This document shows, in pieces, positions 56,110 to 59,370 of a stretch of 59,370 nucleotides of DNA (its first letter is position 1; each line of letters starts with the position of its first letter). Below the pieces are notes generated by a model. The model was not told the DNA's origin. It was given only the letters and a program-made list of their open reading frames with translations, and ran no database searches. The translations under genes were made by a program, and so were the position numbers. The DNA is from an uncultured Clostridia bacterium. Lineage in GTDB: Bacteria > Bacillota > Clostridia > Oscillospirales > Ruminococcaceae. The DNA is taken from the NCBI GenBank assembly GCA_947627985.1, contig CANQYD010000010.1:1-59370 (forward strand), written 5' to 3'.

Positions 56110-57189
56110 CTAAATATTCCTGCGATCCCCCCGACATTTCTCCGCCCACTTCTCCCATCTCGGATCCGCTTTCATCTCACTTTCTACCTCTCCAGAATCC
56201 GGCTTCATCCACATCGGAAAGTCCTCCGAAAGGCGCAGTGTGTATGACGGCAGATCACTCCAAAGTTCCTTTTCCATTGAAACCCCTTTAAGAAGCCGCG
56301 AGGTATATTTCGGATCATCTTCCAGAGAAGCGGAAAGCCGATCTAACGCCTCGGAATGTTCAAGCGCTTTGTTAAGGGCTTCAAAGGCTTCATCATGATG
56401 CCCGGCGCGCCATAGGTGTTCGGACAGATATAGATACAGATCGCTGATTCTTCTGTGATAAGGACCGAAATTGCCGTCGTCAATAAATATTTCAAAAATT
56501 GAGATGAGACCCGAAACTGTTTTTAGGGCAAGACTGCCGTTGAAATTCGACTTTTTGCTCATCAAAAGCTGGATTGCAGTCTCCGCGACCGTATCTACCA
56601 GCCGCAAAAGCGCCCGACCGAGATATTCGTGCCGCTCTGCGCCGTCAGTCGCATATCCCAAAAGCATCTCGCGCGAGCGGTAAAGCGGGGCGGCGTTTTT
56701 CGCAAGCGCCAGCCCTTTTTCGGACAGCCCCATATTACTGTAAAGCAGTATCAAATCAAAGGTAGAATCGCTGAGGATTTTGGAATTTTTTGTATCGGAG
56801 ATCAGCGCCTCGTAGAGCTTTATCGCCTCCTGCCAGTATTCATTATCGCGATTTTGAACCGAATTTACAAGAAATCCCTCGCTGTCGTATTCGGTAAGCC
56901 CGCCTATCCGCGCCCAGCCTGCGTTGGAAAGAGTCGCGGCAAGCTCATACATCAGCCGTTCGTTTTTCGGAAATTCCACAAGCCCGTTTCTCAGAATCGT
57001 GAGCCGTTTTTCAATATTCACGTCAACGCCGTTGTCAAATTTTGCAAGCGCAGCGGCTTCGCCGATCATCGCGTTAATCTTAGCCTCCCTGTCGCTCTCG
57101 CAGCCGAAAAGTTCGTCGATTGAAACGCCGAAATAATTCGCGATGCTCGGGATGAGCTCGATATCCGGGTAGCTGCCGCATGCTTTCTT
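56110..57189 (-). pseudogene. XRE-TPR regulator lacking its DNA-binding N-terminus
   Basis: The open frame, from just after a TGA at 57190, begins CGSYPDIELIPSIANYFGVS and IDELFGCESDREAKINAMIG, which is the end of a helix-turn-helix domain as found in clostridial XRE regulators with a long helical repeat C-terminus. About 320 residues of TPR-like helices follow (ELAATLSNAGWARIGGL; LYLYLSEHLWRAGHHDEAFE). The first 45-50 residues of the DNA-binding domain are missing, and upstream lies the tail of a serine recombinase. An internal ATG at 57069 could still yield the C-terminal part alone. Confidence 0.75.
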
Positions 57190-57221
57190 TCATTATGGTA
57201 ACGATTTTTGATTTTTTAATC

Positions 57222-57583
57222 TCATTCGATTTTTCCTATAAACCTGTAATAGATGTCTACTTTTCGCCGTTTTCGAGCGTTTCGGCGTTATGAACGGCGA
57301 TCTTCTCAATCAATGCGTTCAGCATTTCAGCGGTCAGTTCTTTTGGGTCGGAGTATTTCTTGATAGTTTCGACCCAGTTCCTGATGTTCTGCTGCCTGTC
57401 GGCTTTGGCGTTTACCTCTGCCGTCAGTTCGGAAATTCTCACGTCAAGCTGTTCCTGCTCGGTTTGAAATTTGGCGCAAAGGCTGTCAAAGTTTCGCTCT
57501 GTGATTCTCTCGGATAGCCTGTCCTCATAGAGCTTTGCTAATAAGCCGTCCAACTCTTTCAGCCGTTTTTGCGCCTTTTTCAG
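57222..57583 (-). pseudogene. C-terminal fragment of a large serine recombinase, frameshifted
   Basis: A start-less frame reads LKKAQKRLKELDGLLAKLYE, DRLSERITERNFDSLCAKFQ and on to EKIAVHNAETLENGEK, the coiled-coil and C-terminal region of transposon-type large serine recombinases. It stops at 57257, but in the next frame VDIYYRFIGKIE and TGA follow at 57222, the usual end of such proteins, so one base has been lost or gained. The catalytic resolvase domain is absent. Such a recombinase normally sits at one end of its element. Confidence 0.82.
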
Positions 57584-57621
57584 CTACCTTTCGGCATATG
57601 AATCCGAGGAATTATTTCCGC

Positions 57622-58556
57622 CTACAGCGGGAAGCTTGTTTCGAGCGGATCCTCGACTTCGGGCTGGACGATCGCGCTGACCTCGACGGACTCGAAGCCG
57701 CCGACAACAATATCGTCCGAGCCGTCGGGCTCGCATTTCGCGCTCAGAATATCGCCGCTGTGCGCGTCGACCGTGAACCGATAGTCATACCCCGCAAGAT
57801 TGAACGAAACCTCGTAAATGCGCTCGTCAAGGCTGCCAGAGGCGGTCACGGCGCTGTCCTTGAGATAACCCGAAAGCGAGAGAGTTGTCACGTCCTCCCG
57901 CTGATCCTCGGCGACGGCTGTCGGCAGATAGTTGTAGCAAAGCTCTTTCGCGCGGACAAATCCGATATCGACATTCGAGCGCTGAAGCCGCCCGAAGGTG
58001 TCTACCAAGCACTTGTACTCGATGCCGCCGGCGTTGAACTTCAAAAAGCTCGCGTAGTACTTCTCGGCATTGAACTCGAACGCGAGATTTTCGAGCGAAG
58101 CCCTGTCGAGCCCGAAATACCAAGCCGCAAAGTCAGCCGCAGTCTCGGCGTCGGTGATACTGTCGCGCGCGCTCGAAGAGTCTCCGCTGTCGGGATCATT
58201 CGTATCAAAAAACCTGTCGCAGCCCTTTATCACGCCGGTCTGACTATCCACTACATAGCAAAGAAGAAGCTTGTCCTTTTTGATTTCGACATTGTAAACC
58301 GGGATACCGTTCAGCGCGGTAATCTCGCAAGCCGCGTTTTTGGGATCCGCATCCGAGAGGATATCCGCGACCGCTCCCTCTGCGGAAGATTTCGCGTCCT
58401 CGAGCGCGATTTCCACCGCCCTGTCCGCGTCGATGACTCCTCGGCTGCGGTAGATTTTGTTGCAGAGGGTTCCTTGTCCCCATCCGGGGTATCGGGCTTG
58501 CCGCCGCAGGACGTCAGCATAAGAGCCGCAAGAATGATTGCTGAAAATTTTTTCAT
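57622..58556 (-). pseudogene. PepSY-domain lipoprotein with a frameshift
   Basis: ATG 58556 after AAGGAGCGG gives a lipoprotein signal (MKKFSAIILAALMLTSCGGK, lipid Cys at 17) and a polar linker. The frame is then lost, and from about 58440 another frame carries VIDADRAVEIALEDAKSSAE and a PepSY-type domain (ACEITALNGIPVYNVEIKK; then a second repeat with YEVSFNLAGYDYRFTVDAHS) to the stop at 57622. A single indel around 58430-58500 would restore one protein of about 310 residues. It may be real decay or a sequencing error. Such proteins often guard exported enzymes or sense surface conditions; function here is unknown. Confidence 0.75.
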
Positions 58557-58645
58557 AAAACCGCTCCTTTCGCTAATATTGTAGCACAATTTTTCGGGGT
58601 TGTAAATAGGCTTTTGACCAATTCCTGCTGCTCATCTTGATACTT

Positions 58646-58768
58646 CTATGAGAGCATTTTAAAGTTGTACTCAATAATACGCCCACTCGACCAATCTTCA
58701 TAGAACTTAATGAACAGTCTGTCTAAGTGCAGCATACCGTCAAGCCACAGACTTAGATATTCTGACAT
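58646..58768 (-). pseudogene. recombinase-like 40-residue fragment
   Basis: ATG 58768 opens a 40-residue frame whose middle (DRLFIKFYEDWSSGRIIEYN, then FKMLS) resembles the coiled-coil segment of large serine recombinases, as in the fragment at 57222-57583. It ends at a TAG. It overlaps the end of the upstream 47-residue ORF in another frame. Confidence 0.4.
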
Positions 58769-58883
58769 TCTGCGCTTCTCTTTTGATCAAGTCTTTCAAA
58801 ATTTCCTTGACGTCCTTGCCGTTCTCGGCAAAGAACTCATCGCCGTAAATTTTTACTTTTGAGTTTCTTTTATCTTCTTTCAT
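58740..58883 (-). CDS. small element-type protein of unknown function
   Basis: 47 residues from ATG 58883, 7 bases after GGAGAAA. The sequence (KVKIYGDEFFAENGKDVKEI, then LKDLIKREAQN) is compact and charged, like small proteins that precede integrase or recombinase genes in conjugative elements; that comparison is from memory and not tested. The last residues may be aberrant because the recombinase-like frame begins inside it. Confidence 0.45.
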   Translation of the reverse strand: MKEDKRNSKVKIYGDEFFAENGKDVKEILKDLIKREAQNVRISKSVA

Positions 58884-59028
58884 CTTCTTTTCTCCAATCT
58901 TGCACGTCTTGTGCTGACGTGCATATTACAGTCGTTTTTATTCGTATAAAAGGGCGGCAAGTTACAATTTGCCCCCCGTGATTGTTTTCTGTTTTTTCTG
59001 TTTCCGACATATTTGCTGCAAGCAATAA

Positions 59029-59087
59029 ACGCAGGGTTTTGTCCGTGAGAGCGTCCTGTGGACGGTCGAACAGCAACAAAACCGGCT
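59029..59087 (-). repeat. 75-bp family element with replaced core, copy 3
   Basis: On the minus strand it begins AGCCGGTTTTGTTGC and ends GGACAAAACCCTGCGT like the other copies, but is only 59 bp and the ATCG-type core is replaced by one containing GTCCACAGGAC, a hairpin also present at 5498-5508. Confidence 0.7.
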
Positions 59088-59205
59088 TTTATTCCTGCCG
59101 AATAGGGAATGCTGTGAATTGTTCTCGGTAAGAACATCATGGGAATCTCACCCCTCAAGGGTACTCCGGGGGCCGCGTGCGGAAGTATCATTGTGCCGTT
59201 TATGA

Positions 59206-59280
59206 ACGCGGGGTTTTGTCCAAGAGGACGAGCAATCAATCGTTCACGATTGCGAAGTCCGATTGGCAACAAAACCAGCT
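59206..59280 (-). repeat. 75-bp element with GGTTTTG/CAAAACC ends, copy 4
   Basis: On the minus strand begins AGCTGGTTTTGTTGCC and ends GGACAAAACCCCGCGT, with core CGCAATCGTGAACGATTG. Same length as copies at 5288 and 40896. The interval 58884-59370 holds no other supported feature except the hairpin at its end. Confidence 0.75.
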
Positions 59281-59300
59281 TTCATTATCATCATGGCGAT

Positions 59301-59322
59301 AAAGCGCACCACGCGCTTTTTT
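59301..59322 (+). terminator. terminator-like hairpin at the right end
   Basis: AAAGCGC with GCGCTTT around ACCAC, running into TTTTTT. No plus-strand gene ending here was identified. Confidence 0.5.
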
Positions 59323-59370
59323 GGTTTCTCTGTTGATCGCTCGCTCAAAAAATCTTGAGGTCATGGCGGC

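Noticed and set aside
57535-58584. 349-codon plus-strand open frame
   Set aside because: It is antisense to the PepSY lipoprotein and recombinase remnants, which have clear family features; its own sequence is Arg/Val-rich shadow text.

Overview
The window looks like a chromosome segment of an anaerobic member of class Clostridia, probably an Oscillospirales/Ruminococcaceae-like gut bacterium (inference). Support comes from the enzyme set: a single-chain clostridial-type PurL, an Fe-S type PurF with a cleaved propeptide, PyrD/PyrK of class 1B, short HisG with HisZ, an archaeal-type PurO, a T-box leader on pheST, and consensus sigma-A promoters with 17-bp spacers. Most of the window is GC-rich. 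The first 3.6 kb and parts of 52.5-58.9 kb are visibly AT-richer or eroded and look acquired.

Region by region. (1) 1-3.6 kb: an AT-rich island with an ABC exporter flanked by two small frameshifted genes, and divergently an XRE regulator and a LytTR response regulator. A partner sensor kinase survives only as a stub of about 35 codons, cut off at the junction with pyk. A pair of 8-bp repeats exactly 21 bp apart in front of the exporter promoter looks like a LytTR binding site. (2) 3.7-5.1 kb: pyruvate kinase. (3) 5.8-14 kb: the complete histidine operon hisZGDCBHAF-IE plus a PHP-type histinol-phosphate phosphatase, from its own promoter. (4) 14.2-27.6 kb: a complete purine operon purE-C-F-M-N(GNAT)-O-H(formyltransferase)-glyA-purD-purL. 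(5) 27.9-33.5 kb: a pyrimidine operon pyrC-K-D-F-E-B-I. Together these form one 28-kb block of PRPP-consuming pathways, linked because HisF/HisH release AICAR that the purine branch reuses. (6) 34.6-36 kb: HtrA protease. (7) 36.3-40.5 kb: a solute-binding lipoprotein overlapping a large hybrid histidine kinase. (8) 41.6-42.9 kb: a CPA2 cation/proton antiporter. (9) 43.5-50.2 kb: tRNA-Val, a small membrane protein, tgt, mntP, a HAD phosphatase, then a T-box and pheS-pheT. (10) 50.3-51.8 kb: a HIT protein and TatD. (11) 53-59 kb: a graveyard of decayed genes: a GH2 glycosidase with two internal deletions, an apparently intact epimerase, a beheaded XRE-TPR regulator joined to the tail of a serine recombinase, a frameshifted PepSY lipoprotein and small element-type ORFs.

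The most unusual feature is the content of the gaps. At least nine copies of a nested palindrome of about 80 bp occur: outer arms GGGCGAAGCCC and GGGCTTCGCCC complement each other and enclose two or three further perfect hairpins with 2-4-base loops. The inner hairpins are exchanged between copies. A second family of 75-bp elements has conserved ends and at least one swapped core. Copies lie at nearly every operon boundary and one lies inside the purine operon. All calls were made by eye from the sequence; no database search was possible.
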